From: Desulfurococcus amylolyticus Z-533
GTDB taxonomy: Archaea > Thermoproteota > Thermoprotei_A > Sulfolobales > Desulfurococcaceae
Assembly: GCF_000513855.1 (NCBI RefSeq)
Contig: NZ_KI911318.1
Location: 124,001-188,000, forward strand
Length of the DNA: 64,000 nucleotides
Reading direction: 5' to 3'
The notes below the pieces were generated by a model, which saw nothing but the letters and a program-made list of their open reading frames with translations, did no database searches and had not been told where the DNA came from. Position 1 is the first letter of the stretch. Every line of letters begins with the position of its first letter. Below, piece after piece: positions 35,243 through 42,295 of this stretch. Position numbers and translations under genes: made by a program.

Positions 35243-35574
35243 GGTTCTGAATTCTTGTAAATATTTTTGGATGTCTTGGACGTGTTTTATCTTCTTGGTG
35301 TCTTTACTTCTTTTCCTCGATGACTATTACTTTTACTTTTCCCCCGTGTGGTTTCTTCAGCTTCCCCCGGTATTCTCTGGATGGGTATACGGGGTGTTTA
35401 CACCTGATTTAACTATCTTCCCTTCACTGCTGGCTGAGGGCTTTACGAGCGTATGCAGGGGTGCCCGGGGTCACCCAAAGCACCTCCGTTGTGAAGGATG
35501 AAGCCGGACGGAGCGGGGGAATAAGAAATAAGGGGTGAAGCAGGCAATTACAGGTATTCACCAGACCCGAACCC
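35243..35574 (+). repeat. Complex repeat, copy R1 (inverted copy at 49743-49961)
   Basis: The last about 85 bp (GTGAAGGATGAAGCCGGACG onward to CAGACCCGAACCC) are nearly identical to the reverse complement of 49743-49830, and earlier blocks (GTATTCTCTGGATGGGTATA; CCTCGATGACTATTACTTTT) match too. R1 has two extra internal blocks of about 23 and 85-110 bp that R2 lacks. The sequence includes GC-rich self-pairing segments. No transposase is encoded. It truncates the ASCH gene. Confidence 0.8.
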
Positions 35575-35704
35575 TCCATTGCCTTAACCCTTTCCCCAAC
35601 CTTCTAAACCACATACCCAGGACTCTGAATCTATCTTCATCGTTTATTCTGCTTAAGTCTAATACATCATCTAATCACTTAAGAACAAGAATCAGTATAC
35701 TGTG

Positions 35705-35774
35705 TTTCCATTTATCAAGTAAATGTCTCATTGAGTCGGTTTGAATCATGAGACATTTACTTGATAAATGGAAA
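35705..35774. repeat. Perfect 27-bp inverted repeat with 16-nt loop
   Basis: The left arm 35705-35731 begins TTTCCATTTATCAAG and the right arm 35748-35774 is its exact complement, ending CTTGATAAATGGAAA. It starts 5 bp beyond the 3' end of tRNA-Gly. Compare the 26-bp hairpin at 3278-3373, which has different arms but the same design. Confidence 0.88.
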
Positions 35775-35779
35775 TTGAG

Positions 35780-35855
35780 TGCGGCGGCCGGGATTTGAAC
35801 CCGGGATTTCCGGCGTGGCAGGCCGGCGTCCTAGTCCAGGCTAGACGACCGCCGC
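35780..35855 (-). tRNA. tRNA-Gly (anticodon GCC)
   Basis: The acceptor GCGGCGG pairs with CCGCCGC, discriminator A. The anticodon stem CCGGC/GCCGG closes loop CTGCCAC, anticodon GCC. T arm CCGGGTTCAAATCCCGG. No intron, no encoded CCA. Its 3' end abuts the long hairpin, and decayed genes lie on both sides, which is a common setting for integration sites. Confidence 0.94.
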
Positions 35856-36073
35856 AACCAATAATCTCTTAGAGTCATGGATGGGTTTTAAATATTTCCC
35901 AGTCATCATCCCTAGCTCTCAATCCTTATTTACCAGGTACCAAGAGATAATTGTAGATAGAGTTCGTTCCAGGATAATGTAGCTTAGTAGAGATCTCTGT
36001 TCCCTAATGGTGGATGAGGAGGCCAGAGTCATAAATCATAGTAGGTCGAGATCTTAATAATTATTTCTACTCT

Positions 36074-36364
36074 TTAAAGGATCCTTAAGCAGTTTCTCAG
36101 TGTTTTTCTAATGATCCATTTCTTATTTAGTGATCCATAGAGTTTCAGCGATGCCTCCCTTATACTACCGTGCTTTATAACTGCATCTATGATCCTGAGC
36201 TCGTCTTCGCTCAATTCTTTTTCAAGGAACCGAGGAAGTCCTCGAGATCTTTATCCGGTAGGCGGAGTACTTTATCGGCTTCTTGGATGGGAGGGGGGTC
36301 TGGTACAGAGATTCAGCTCCCTAACTCTCTTTATTGCTTCTTTCAAAGAAAATTCGCTCACCAT
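36074..36364 (-). pseudogene. Broken small helix-turn-helix gene
   Basis: The minus strand starts well at ATG 36364 as MVSEFSLKEAIKRVRELNLC, then stops. A second frame gives IQEADKVLRLPDKDLEDFLG, and a third gives ELSEDELRIIDAVIKHGSIR and EASLKLYGSLNKKWIIRKTL before TAA 36074. Two frameshifts are needed to join them. The C-terminal part looks like a helix-turn-helix. No family name can be given. It lies just before the broken ferredoxin gene on the same strand. Confidence 0.5.
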
Positions 36365-36404
36365 ATGTTACACCAAAAAGAAGTAGGTTAAAGGTATAAA
36401 TAAT

Positions 36405-36607
36405 TTATTGCTCCCCATAGTATCTTATGGCTCCAGCTGGGCAAATTCTTTGACATCCCCTACAAAGCTCGGCACAGTTATCTGGGTTTACCACCATGGC
36501 TTTTCACTCACGCCTATGCTGTATACTTTGTGGAGGCAGAAGTTGTAGCAGATTAGGCAGCCAGTGCACTTCTCGTAGTCTATTATAGGGTACCGGTTCT
36601 TAGCCAT
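36405..36607 (-). pseudogene. Frameshifted ferredoxin-like gene, two 4Fe-4S sites
   Basis: From ATG 36607: MAKNRYPIIDYEKCTGCLIC then YNFCLHKVYS, a CxxCxxC-xxx-C cluster; then after SEK one base is missing and the frame shifts to MVVNPDNCAELCRGCQRICP, a second cluster, ending AGAIRYYGEQ at TAA 36405-36407. The full product would be about 67 residues. With one frameshift it cannot make the second cluster. A sequencing error is possible because the rest is well conserved. Confidence 0.75.
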
Positions 36608-36694
36608 AGTGATTTTCAGCCCAACCTAGTCTTGAAGCGCTTTGATTGCATAAAGTTATATCTTAATTAGATCACCAGCATATGGATTATCTTA

Positions 36695-36741
36695 TTACAA
36701 CTGAAAAGTTTACCCTTCTGAATAGGGAGGAAGTCAAAAGC
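36695..36741 (+). repeat. Solo hairpin motif resembling a TnpB-element end
   Basis: TTACAACTGAAAAGTTTACC, then CCTTCTGAATAGGG hairpin, then AGGAAGTCAAAAGC: the same lead, hairpin and GA-rich tail as at 8515-8559. A second partial unit, CGGGGAAGAAGGTTAGAC, follows at 36755-36772 and overlaps the stop region of the ABC ATPase gene. Confidence 0.45.
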
Positions 36742-36766
36742 GAGAGTCATGTCGCGGGGAAGAAGG

Positions 36767-37525
36767 TTAGACAAGCGGTATGACTGCCTTTAAATCCTTG
36801 TTGATCATTACTTTGACCCCGTATACCTTCTCGATGATCTCTTCGTTTAGAACTTTATCTGGTTCTCCTACAGCGTAGACTCTTCCATTCTTTAAAATAA
36901 TGACTTTGTCTGAGAATCTGTATGCTTGCGTAAGGTCGTGAAGAGACATCATCACTGTGAGCCTCCTGTCTACGCTGAGGCTCTTGATGAGATTCAGGAT
37001 CTCTATCTGAAACAATAGATCTAGATTCGATGTGGGCTCATCTAGTAGCAACACCTTTGGTTCTGCCGCCAATGCTCTCGCGATCAAGACTCTCTGGAAC
37101 TCTCCACTACTCAGCTCTGTTAAATCCCTTTCTGCTAAGCTGTCGGCTCTTACTGCACTAAGCGCGCTTATCGAGATCTCGAGGTCTCTCCTGGTTGGTG
37201 CAAAGTCTATGTGTGGCCTCCTCCCGGTTAAAACGAAGTCTATGACTTTGACGCCGGGTGCTACATACGTTAACTGTGTTACTAGGGAGATCTTTTTTGC
37301 AACTTCCCTCCTAGGGATCGTGAGAACGTTTTTCATATCTATGTAGACAGATCCCTTCGTGGGTCTTAGGATACCGTCTACTGTTTTCAGAAGAGTTGTT
37401 TTTCCCGAACCATTTGGTCCTACAACGGCTACAACCTCCCCTTCGTATATATCGATGGAGATATCTTGCAGAGCCCTGATACAATTGTATCTTACATCTA
37501 CGTTGGCCACTCTTATAACAACCAT
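36767..37525 (-). CDS. ABC ATPase of FecCD-type metal/cofactor importer (system 1)
   Basis: A 252-residue FepC/BtuD-type ATPase. Walker A GPNGSGKTT, Q-loop SLVTQLTY, signature ELSSGEFQRVLIARAL, Walker B VLLLDEPTSNLD and the H-loop SLHDL are all intact. It couples ATP use to import of a metal chelate, haem or cobalamin-type substrate. It follows the permease by 2 bp in an operon of FmdE protein, binding protein, permease, ATPase. Substrate inferred only from the FmdE partner. Confidence 0.9.
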   Translation of the reverse strand: MVVIRVANVDVRYNCIRALQDISIDIYEGEVVAVVGPNGSGKTTLLKTVDGILRPTKGSVYIDMKNVLTIPRREVAKKISLVTQLTYVAPGVKVIDFVLTGRRPHIDFAPTRRDLEISISALSAVRADSLAERDLTELSSGEFQRVLIARALAAEPKVLLLDEPTSNLDLLFQIEILNLIKSLSVDRRLTVMMSLHDLTQAYRFSDKVIILKNGRVYAVGEPDKVLNEEIIEKVYGVKVMINKDLKAVIPLV

Positions 37526-37527
37526 AT

Positions 37528-38559
37528 TTATCGCCTCTTCAGAAGAAGGTATATGAGTAGCGGTGACCCGATCAGGGATAATGTTACACCAACGGGGAGT
37601 GTTATCGGGGAGAGTATAAATCTGCCAATACTGTCAGCAGCTACGAGGAGGATTGCTGCTACAATCATAGATTCTGGGATCAGGTACCTGTGGTTGTTTC
37701 CGACAACGAGTCTCGCTATATGTGGTGAAATCAGGCAGAGAAAGGCTATTACGCCAGAGAATGCGGTTACAATTGAGGCCCCTATCGCCGCCACTATCGA
37801 GGCCTCTAATCTAACTCTCTTAGCGTTTACACCGCTGGCATAGGCAACATCGTCTCCGAGACCCATGAGATCGAAGTCTAGTGCTCTGGCAATGAAGTAT
37901 ATTGAGAGCGCAGAGGCAGCAATGGCTATTATCTTCAGCTCCACCCACCCTATTCTACCAACATCACCGAAGCTCCAGAAGACTATTAGAGCGACTTGAA
38001 GTTCGTTCAACTTGAGGTACTGGATAAGACTTAGCAGTGCCTGGTAAAAGAAATTCATTGCAATAGCTGCTAGAACCAAGGCTCTCTCGCTCAACCCGGC
38101 CCTGTAAGCTAGTAGTAGAACAATGGCTGTTTGAATTAACGCGAAGACAAGTGCGAAGATAGGTATGATGTATGGGTTTGAATATGTGAGAATGACCCCT
38201 CTCACAGAGCCTTCTAGACCTGTTAGTAAGACAACTGCTACCCCAAGCGCTGCAGCACTAGATATACCGAGCGTGAAAGGAGATGCCATAGGGTTTCTTA
38301 GCACAGACTGCATCGCGGTACCAGAGGCTCCGAGGATGAACCCTATTAGGATACCGGCTAGAGCTCTTCTCAATCTAATCAGTAGAATACTTGTCGCGTC
38401 TGGTGGTAGATTGCTGTATCCAAGAATGAACTTTAATGTATCCAGGTAAGTAACATTGTATGATCCCACGGAAAGAGAAAAGGGTAATATGAATATTAAT
38501 ATAGTTGCTGATGCCAGCATGAAGATTTTTCTCGCTTTAAAAAGCTTTTCCACGGTCAT
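37528..38559 (-). CDS. FecCD-family ABC permease (system 1)
   Basis: A 343-residue permease with about ten hydrophobic segments. Motifs typical of the family are LRLPRALAGILIG-like text (IRLRRALAGILIGFILGASG), MASPFTLGISSAAALGV, and SGVIAFLCLISPHIARLVVG in the cytoplasmic coupling loop. Two copies would form the membrane channel. It lies between the binding protein and ATPase genes. Confidence 0.9.
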   Translation of the reverse strand: MTVEKLFKARKIFMLASATILIFILPFSLSVGSYNVTYLDTLKFILGYSNLPPDATSILLIRLRRALAGILIGFILGASGTAMQSVLRNPMASPFTLGISSAAALGVAVVLLTGLEGSVRGVILTYSNPYIIPIFALVFALIQTAIVLLLAYRAGLSERALVLAAIAMNFFYQALLSLIQYLKLNELQVALIVFWSFGDVGRIGWVELKIIAIAASALSIYFIARALDFDLMGLGDDVAYASGVNAKRVRLEASIVAAIGASIVTAFSGVIAFLCLISPHIARLVVGNNHRYLIPESMIVAAILLVAADSIGRFILSPITLPVGVTLSLIGSPLLIYLLLKRR

Positions 38560-38565
38560 ATGTAT

Positions 38566-39723
38566 TCAGCCACATGGGAATAATTCGCTGAGGTTCATGA
38601 ATCCTTTGTATCCACCATCGATAAACCCCTGGTATATTGGTTTACCAACAAACATTGTGAAAATTTCATCGGCCTTTACAACTGGGTCTATGTCAGCGAA
38701 TCTATCCGGGTAGAGCACTTTCCCAATGAAGTACGCGTTTGCGAATGCTGTCGCGATATTTGTGTGATAGAAGTTAAATGGTAAGACACCATAAACCCTC
38801 CCCGTCCTGAACGCGTTTAGGCTACAGTATTGAGACGGATCCTTCCTGTAATCGCTTAGTACGTTGTTCAAGTTATTCTCGTCTATGAACACGAAGTCCG
38901 GTTGTTGCTGCACTAGATACTCGAAGTTTATTGACATGTAGCCGGCTTTACTGGCGACTGAGTCGACAATGGAGGGTGTGTTTAGAAGTTGTAGAGGGGC
39001 GAATCTGGCCTGTGTCGATGTAAATGGTTGTCCGCCCTTGTACGATATAGCACCTACATACACCTTTGGCCTTGGATCAATACCTCTAGTCCTGTTGTTT
39101 AAGTCGCTCACTATTTGATCAATGTAGTTTGCCAGGTTCTCGGCTCTCTCCTCTCTCCCAAGGGCTTTTCCAAGAATCAGTAATGCGTTTTTAAGAGCTT
39201 CTATATCTAAATAGCCTGCGCTCCCGTAATCGATCACTAGGACGCTGGCATTAACCTCTTCGGCTAGTCTATCAGGTGGGTAGAGTTGCGCATATATCCC
39301 CGACATTATTATCAACTGTGGTTTTACAGCCCTGAGTTTCTCTGGGTCTGGAGGATTATTTGGACCCCCGGGTCCTACTACAGGCAGGTTCTTGAGGGTG
39401 TTGTACTGGGCCATTGCGTAATCTTTCCCAGTGGGATCTCGGGTTACCTCAACTTCTTCTACGCCAACAAGGAGATCGGTAGCATTCAGGTATACTACTA
39501 GCCTCAGAGCTCCTGGGCCTATAGCGACCACTCTGCTTAGATTTGCTGGGATTTTGATTGTTCTATTGGTGACATCTGTGACGATGATATATGACGGGGT
39601 CTCCTCAACCTTCCCTGTATGCAGGTTTTTATCGTAGAAGAAAGAGTAATAGAGACTGGTAACCACCGCCGCAATAACTATAATCGCGACCAGGGTTGTC
39701 GTGACAACTTTTTTAGTAAGCAT
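38566..39723 (-). CDS. Periplasmic-type binding protein of FecCD importer (system 1)
   Basis: A 385-residue protein with an N-terminal anchor (about 8-27, LVAIIVIAAVVTSLYYS) and a BtuF/FepB-like two-lobed domain: VTDVTNRTIKIPANLSRVVA, LRAVKPQLIIMSG and QQQPDFVFIDENN. No lipobox cysteine is seen. It should capture the substrate at the cell surface. Its start overlaps the FmdE-protein gene by 11 bp. Confidence 0.87.
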   Translation of the reverse strand: MLTKKVVTTTLVAIIVIAAVVTSLYYSFFYDKNLHTGKVEETPSYIIVTDVTNRTIKIPANLSRVVAIGPGALRLVVYLNATDLLVGVEEVEVTRDPTGKDYAMAQYNTLKNLPVVGPGGPNNPPDPEKLRAVKPQLIIMSGIYAQLYPPDRLAEEVNASVLVIDYGSAGYLDIEALKNALLILGKALGREERAENLANYIDQIVSDLNNRTRGIDPRPKVYVGAISYKGGQPFTSTQARFAPLQLLNTPSIVDSVASKAGYMSINFEYLVQQQPDFVFIDENNLNNVLSDYRKDPSQYCSLNAFRTGRVYGVLPFNFYHTNIATAFANAYFIGKVLYPDRFADIDPVVKADEIFTMFVGKPIYQGFIDGGYKGFMNLSELFPCG

Positions 39724-40402
39724 TGGAGACCACCCTGTAGGGGATCCTCATGTGTGATATGCCTCTTCCTATTATAGCTAAGGTCTCTCCATTTGCGCAC
39801 TGGATGCACAGGGGTTTTCCATCGATGTAGATAGCCTTGGGCGCCATTATGAGCTCTCCGCATTTAGAGCACCTAATACTCTCGTATATCGGAGCCCTCT
39901 CCACCTCCTCTATGATTTCAACCTCTTGTATTATGAATTCTTCCTCTGGGATATTGGCCATCTTGTATCCTATTTCACTCCAAAGCTTGTGTAGTTTCTC
40001 GGTTTCTTCTCTACTACCCCTTCTCTCAGTCACCACTTTCTTGAAGAGATCTAATGCTTCTCTAGGGAAGTATTTTTCCCTCAGTTTCTGAGAGTCCACG
40101 TAGACCCTGATACCTTTCTTACTCCCTCTCCTAAACAACGTGAGGGCATTCTTTCCGGCATCGATATATATTAGTGAGTTATTACCGAGAGTACAACCAG
40201 TAGCTATCTGAACACCATCAGCGAAGCAGTTATTGGCTTCGACGATGGCTATGATATCCTCTCTAATAGTCTCCATTACACCAGCTTTGTTTATACCAAG
40301 CCTGCCCATAGCTATCTCAGAGGCTCTAAGACCTAGAACTAGGAATGGACATACGTGTCCATGAAACTCTTTTGCTTTTTCTATGAGCTCCTTGCTCACC
40401 AT
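39713..40402 (-). CDS. FmdE-domain protein with C-terminal zinc ribbon
   Basis: A 229-residue protein. The FmdE domain opens AKEFHGHVCPFLVLGLRASE, then EANNCFADGVQIATGCTLGN, with the His/Cys ligands typical of the family. The C-terminus carries a zinc ribbon CSKCGELIMAPKAIYIDGKP and CIQC. FmdE was named for formylmethanofuran dehydrogenase, but many homologues lie beside metal importers and probably handle molybdenum, tungsten or iron. ATG 40402 is chosen, with AGGTG upstream; the frame extends three codons to a GTG. First gene of the importer operon. Confidence 0.82.
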   Translation of the reverse strand: MVSKELIEKAKEFHGHVCPFLVLGLRASEIAMGRLGINKAGVMETIREDIIAIVEANNCFADGVQIATGCTLGNNSLIYIDAGKNALTLFRRGSKKGIRVYVDSQKLREKYFPREALDLFKKVVTERRGSREETEKLHKLWSEIGYKMANIPEEEFIIQEVEIIEEVERAPIYESIRCSKCGELIMAPKAIYIDGKPLCIQCANGETLAIIGRGISHMRIPYRVVSNAY

Positions 40403-40435
40403 AAGGTGCACCTTTTTAAGTTAAATGTGTACCTT
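40403..40435. promoter_or_regulatory. Paired palindromes before the FmdE-importer operon
   Basis: AAGGTGCACCTT at 40403-40414 is a perfect 12-bp palindrome directly before the ATG; AATGTGTACCTT at 40424-40435 is a degenerate copy. Their spacing is 21 bp, two helical turns, on the same face of the DNA. A TATA-like TTTAAAAAG sits further upstream at about 40461-40469. This looks like a two-site operator for a metal- or redox-responsive repressor; the first site also contains the ribosome-binding site. Confidence 0.6.
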
Positions 40436-40497
40436 CATACTATGATGAAATCTAATCTTTTTAAACTTTCACAGAAGCAAAAACTCGATGACCTGAT

Positions 40498-40545
40498 TTA
40501 CAACTAAAAATCCCCCGTCCTTTTAGAGCGGGATGACGAGAGCCT
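40498..40545 (+). repeat. Solo hairpin motif resembling a TnpB-element end
   Basis: TTACAACTAAAAATCCCCC, then a GC hairpin CCCGTCC-TTTTA-GAGCGGG, then ATGACGAGAGCC. It shares the first 12 bases exactly with 8515-8526. It lies about 95 bp upstream of the FmdE operon, in a gene-free stretch. Confidence 0.45.
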
Positions 40546-40877
40546 ATAAGTTTTCTATTATCGTTCTAAACATTGAGAACAGAGCTAGCCTGAATGAAGG
40601 GATCTCTGATCATCTTAACCGCCCCGTAGACCACAGATGTAAACTCGAATAAATGTAGGAAACCAATAAACCTCCCAGCCTAGAGCGGGGAGGAGGTCAA
40701 CTTGGATTTCTGAGACCCGTGGAGCGGTAAGCCCCTGGGCAACCAGGGGTTGAGCCACCGTGGTGAGATTCCGGGAGGAAGCGTGGTGAATCACCTGTCG
40801 TAACTAAAAGTATTTAAAAGCATGCATAAGCCATGGCAGGCAGAAAACGCTAATGGTCTAAGAGATGAGAGGAAACA
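40546..40877. other. Gene-free structured stretch upstream of tRNA-Glu
   Basis: No gene is seen. At 40660-40702 is another hairpin of the solo family (CCTCCC...CGGGGAGG then AGGTCAAC). At about 40732-40749 is CCCCTGG-GCAA-CCAGGGG, a 7-bp stem with a GNRA-type loop, followed by CCACC-GT-GGTG. One frame through the area reads PLGNQGLSHRGEIPGGSVVN and stops at 40801, which may be the decayed tail of a TnpB protein. A folded RNA such as a guide-RNA scaffold is the alternative. Confidence 0.4.
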
Positions 40878-40952
40878 TGCCGCCGCCGGGATTTGAACCC
40901 GGGTCACGGGCTCGAAAGGCCCGCATACTTGACCGGGCTATACTACGGCGGC
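40878..40952 (-). tRNA. tRNA-Glu (anticodon TTC)
   Basis: The acceptor GCCGCCG pairs with CGGCGGC, discriminator A. The anticodon stem CGGGC/GCCCG closes loop CTTTCGA, anticodon TTC. T arm CCGGGTTCAAATCCCGG. No intron or encoded CCA. It differs from the tRNA-Asp at 29608-29682 at only a handful of positions. The remaining 40953-41194 shows no gene; GGCGGGGTTTCC at 41137 may be another fragment of a hairpin motif. Confidence 0.95.
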
Positions 40953-41194
40953 ACGCATTCATTATAATATCATAGCATTCCTTTTAAAAGCTTTAGAATT
41001 CCAAGCTTGTTCTAGAATGGATCAGTGCGATTTCTCTGTTAGTATCAAACCATTGTCCAGCCCAGCCAGCCTAGCTGAACTTTGATATATTTTATTCTTT
41101 TCTTCCTTCACCCCGATCTCCTCCATGCATTGATGGGCGGGGTTTCCTTTGGAGCAGGAGGTTTGGGCTACATTCCCTATAGCTCCCGCCGGGT

Positions 41195-41653
41195 TTAACC
41201 TCCTTTAAGAAATAAGGCGAGGTACCCTAGATAAGGTATTTTAACTATATAATCGTTGATGCTTACTACTTTTCCAAGTACCCTATTATATGGTATTCCT
41301 ATGTTGTTTTCGAAATACATAAAGTCCGGTAGTGAATTATTGTCTCCCTTGGTAACATAATAGTATTCTCCATCTCTGATTACTACTTTTATTACCCTAT
41401 GTATTATGAGCTTTCCCCCAGTACTATATATTATCACGTCGCCGGGTCTTATAGCCTCCGGAGTCGCTTTTTGCACGATAACTATGTCTCCCTCCCTTAG
41501 TGTTGGAAGCATGCTGTATCCTTTTACTACGGCCAGGGGAGAGAAGCCGTTCAGGATTATTGGTAGAGCAACCAAGGCGATCAGGGTTAAGAGCATTGCT
41601 GTGAATACTATTACTGTCGTATAATATAGTATCCTACTATAGCTTAAATTCAT
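41195..41653 (-). CDS. Signal peptidase I (archaeal S26B)
   Basis: A 152-residue membrane protease that removes signal peptides from secreted proteins. The N-terminal hydrophobic helix spans about 10-34; the catalytic serine lies in KGYSMLPTL, the second box is DIVIVQKA, the HRVIKV box carries the histidine used by archaeal enzymes in place of lysine, and TKGDNNSLPD is box E. A second hydrophobic segment lies at the C-terminus. It is the last of three genes read leftwards from 42267, with 5-bp gaps. Confidence 0.9.
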   Translation of the reverse strand: MNLSYSRILYYTTVIVFTAMLLTLIALVALPIILNGFSPLAVVKGYSMLPTLREGDIVIVQKATPEAIRPGDVIIYSTGGKLIIHRVIKVVIRDGEYYYVTKGDNNSLPDFMYFENNIGIPYNRVLGKVVSINDYIVKIPYLGYLALFLKGG

Positions 41654-41658
41654 TACTA

Positions 41659-41964
41659 TTACTCCTCATTCATAATGTCGTCGATATCCAGTACGATTTC
41701 CTTAGGCGGTCTCGGCTCCTCTCCGCCCTCAATTACTTTACCCATCTTCTCCCCCTCTATCTCTACTTTTCCACCACCAACCTTTAACTTGCTAACAACC
41801 CCTCTCCATTTATACCCGCATCTTCTACACTTAACTACACCCATAATTGTTATAGTGATCCTGCCCTGGGTATCCGGTAAGGGGGATGTGAGTTGCCATG
41901 TTCTCTCAACATCCACCTCGTTACTACCGCATTTAGGGCATTTCAACTGTGGCTGCTTACTCAT
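41659..41964 (-). CDS. Small zinc-ribbon protein
   Basis: A 101-residue protein with CPKCGSNEVDVERTWQL and CRRCGYKWRG, four cysteines of a zinc ribbon, and an acidic C-terminal tail ending DIDDIMNEE. It resembles short archaeal ribbon proteins and possibly an Elf1/TFS-like transcription factor, but no close family is recognised. It sits between the four-helix membrane protein and the signal peptidase, with gaps of 5 and 6 bp, so it is part of that transcript. Confidence 0.7.
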   Translation of the reverse strand: MSKQPQLKCPKCGSNEVDVERTWQLTSPLPDTQGRITITIMGVVKCRRCGYKWRGVVSKLKVGGGKVEIEGEKMGKVIEGGEEPRPPKEIVLDIDDIMNEE

Positions 41965-41970
41965 GGTATA

Positions 41971-42267
41971 CTATCCCTCCATTGTTAACAGTATTGCTAT
42001 AATTAGTGGTAAAGGTGCTAAAATAATTTTTCTACCCTTATTCCTCGCCAATATAATGTACAATATCAGTGTTGTGAGCAAGGTGGGCAGTAGGATATAA
42101 TAGTTATTGGTTTTAAAAACCAGCACTATGGATAGTATTGCTAGTGGGAAAGCCAGGTATAAGTATGTGTTTTTTATCTTCCCGTAGAATCGAAGGGTGA
42201 ATATACACCATAGTATATATGATGCAGTAATATTTACTAGAAGCAATAACCATAATAACTCCTCCAT
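41971..42267 (-). CDS. Small membrane protein, about four helices
   Basis: A 98-residue, almost wholly hydrophobic protein with helices at roughly 4-22, 36-51, 57-73 and 80-97 and a few basic residues in loops (RFYGKIKN, ARNKGRK). ATG 42267 is preceded by GGTGG 8 nt upstream; the longer frame to 42552 would run opposite the enolase gene and is an artefact. Function unknown. First gene of the leftward operon with the ribbon protein and signal peptidase, divergent from enolase. Confidence 0.6.
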   Translation of the reverse strand: MEELLWLLLLVNITASYILWCIFTLRFYGKIKNTYLYLAFPLAILSIVLVFKTNNYYILLPTLLTTLILYIILARNKGRKIILAPLPLIIAILLTMEG

Positions 42268-42295
42268 GTTAATTACCACCATGGGTGTGTCTGGA

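Noticed and set aside
35257-35501. Continuation of the ASCH reading frame as a membrane protein
   Set aside because: The hydrophobic run (FIFLVSLLLFLDDYYFYF) is translated repeat R1 DNA, which is non-coding in its other copy R2.
36680-36781. Small plus-strand ORF from ATG 36680
   Set aside because: It is made of the solo hairpin motif and the antisense end of the ABC ATPase, with no protein-like conservation.
40412-40877. CRISPR-like array from the several hairpins near 40.5 kb
   Set aside because: The units differ in sequence, are irregularly spaced, and there are no constant-length spacers.
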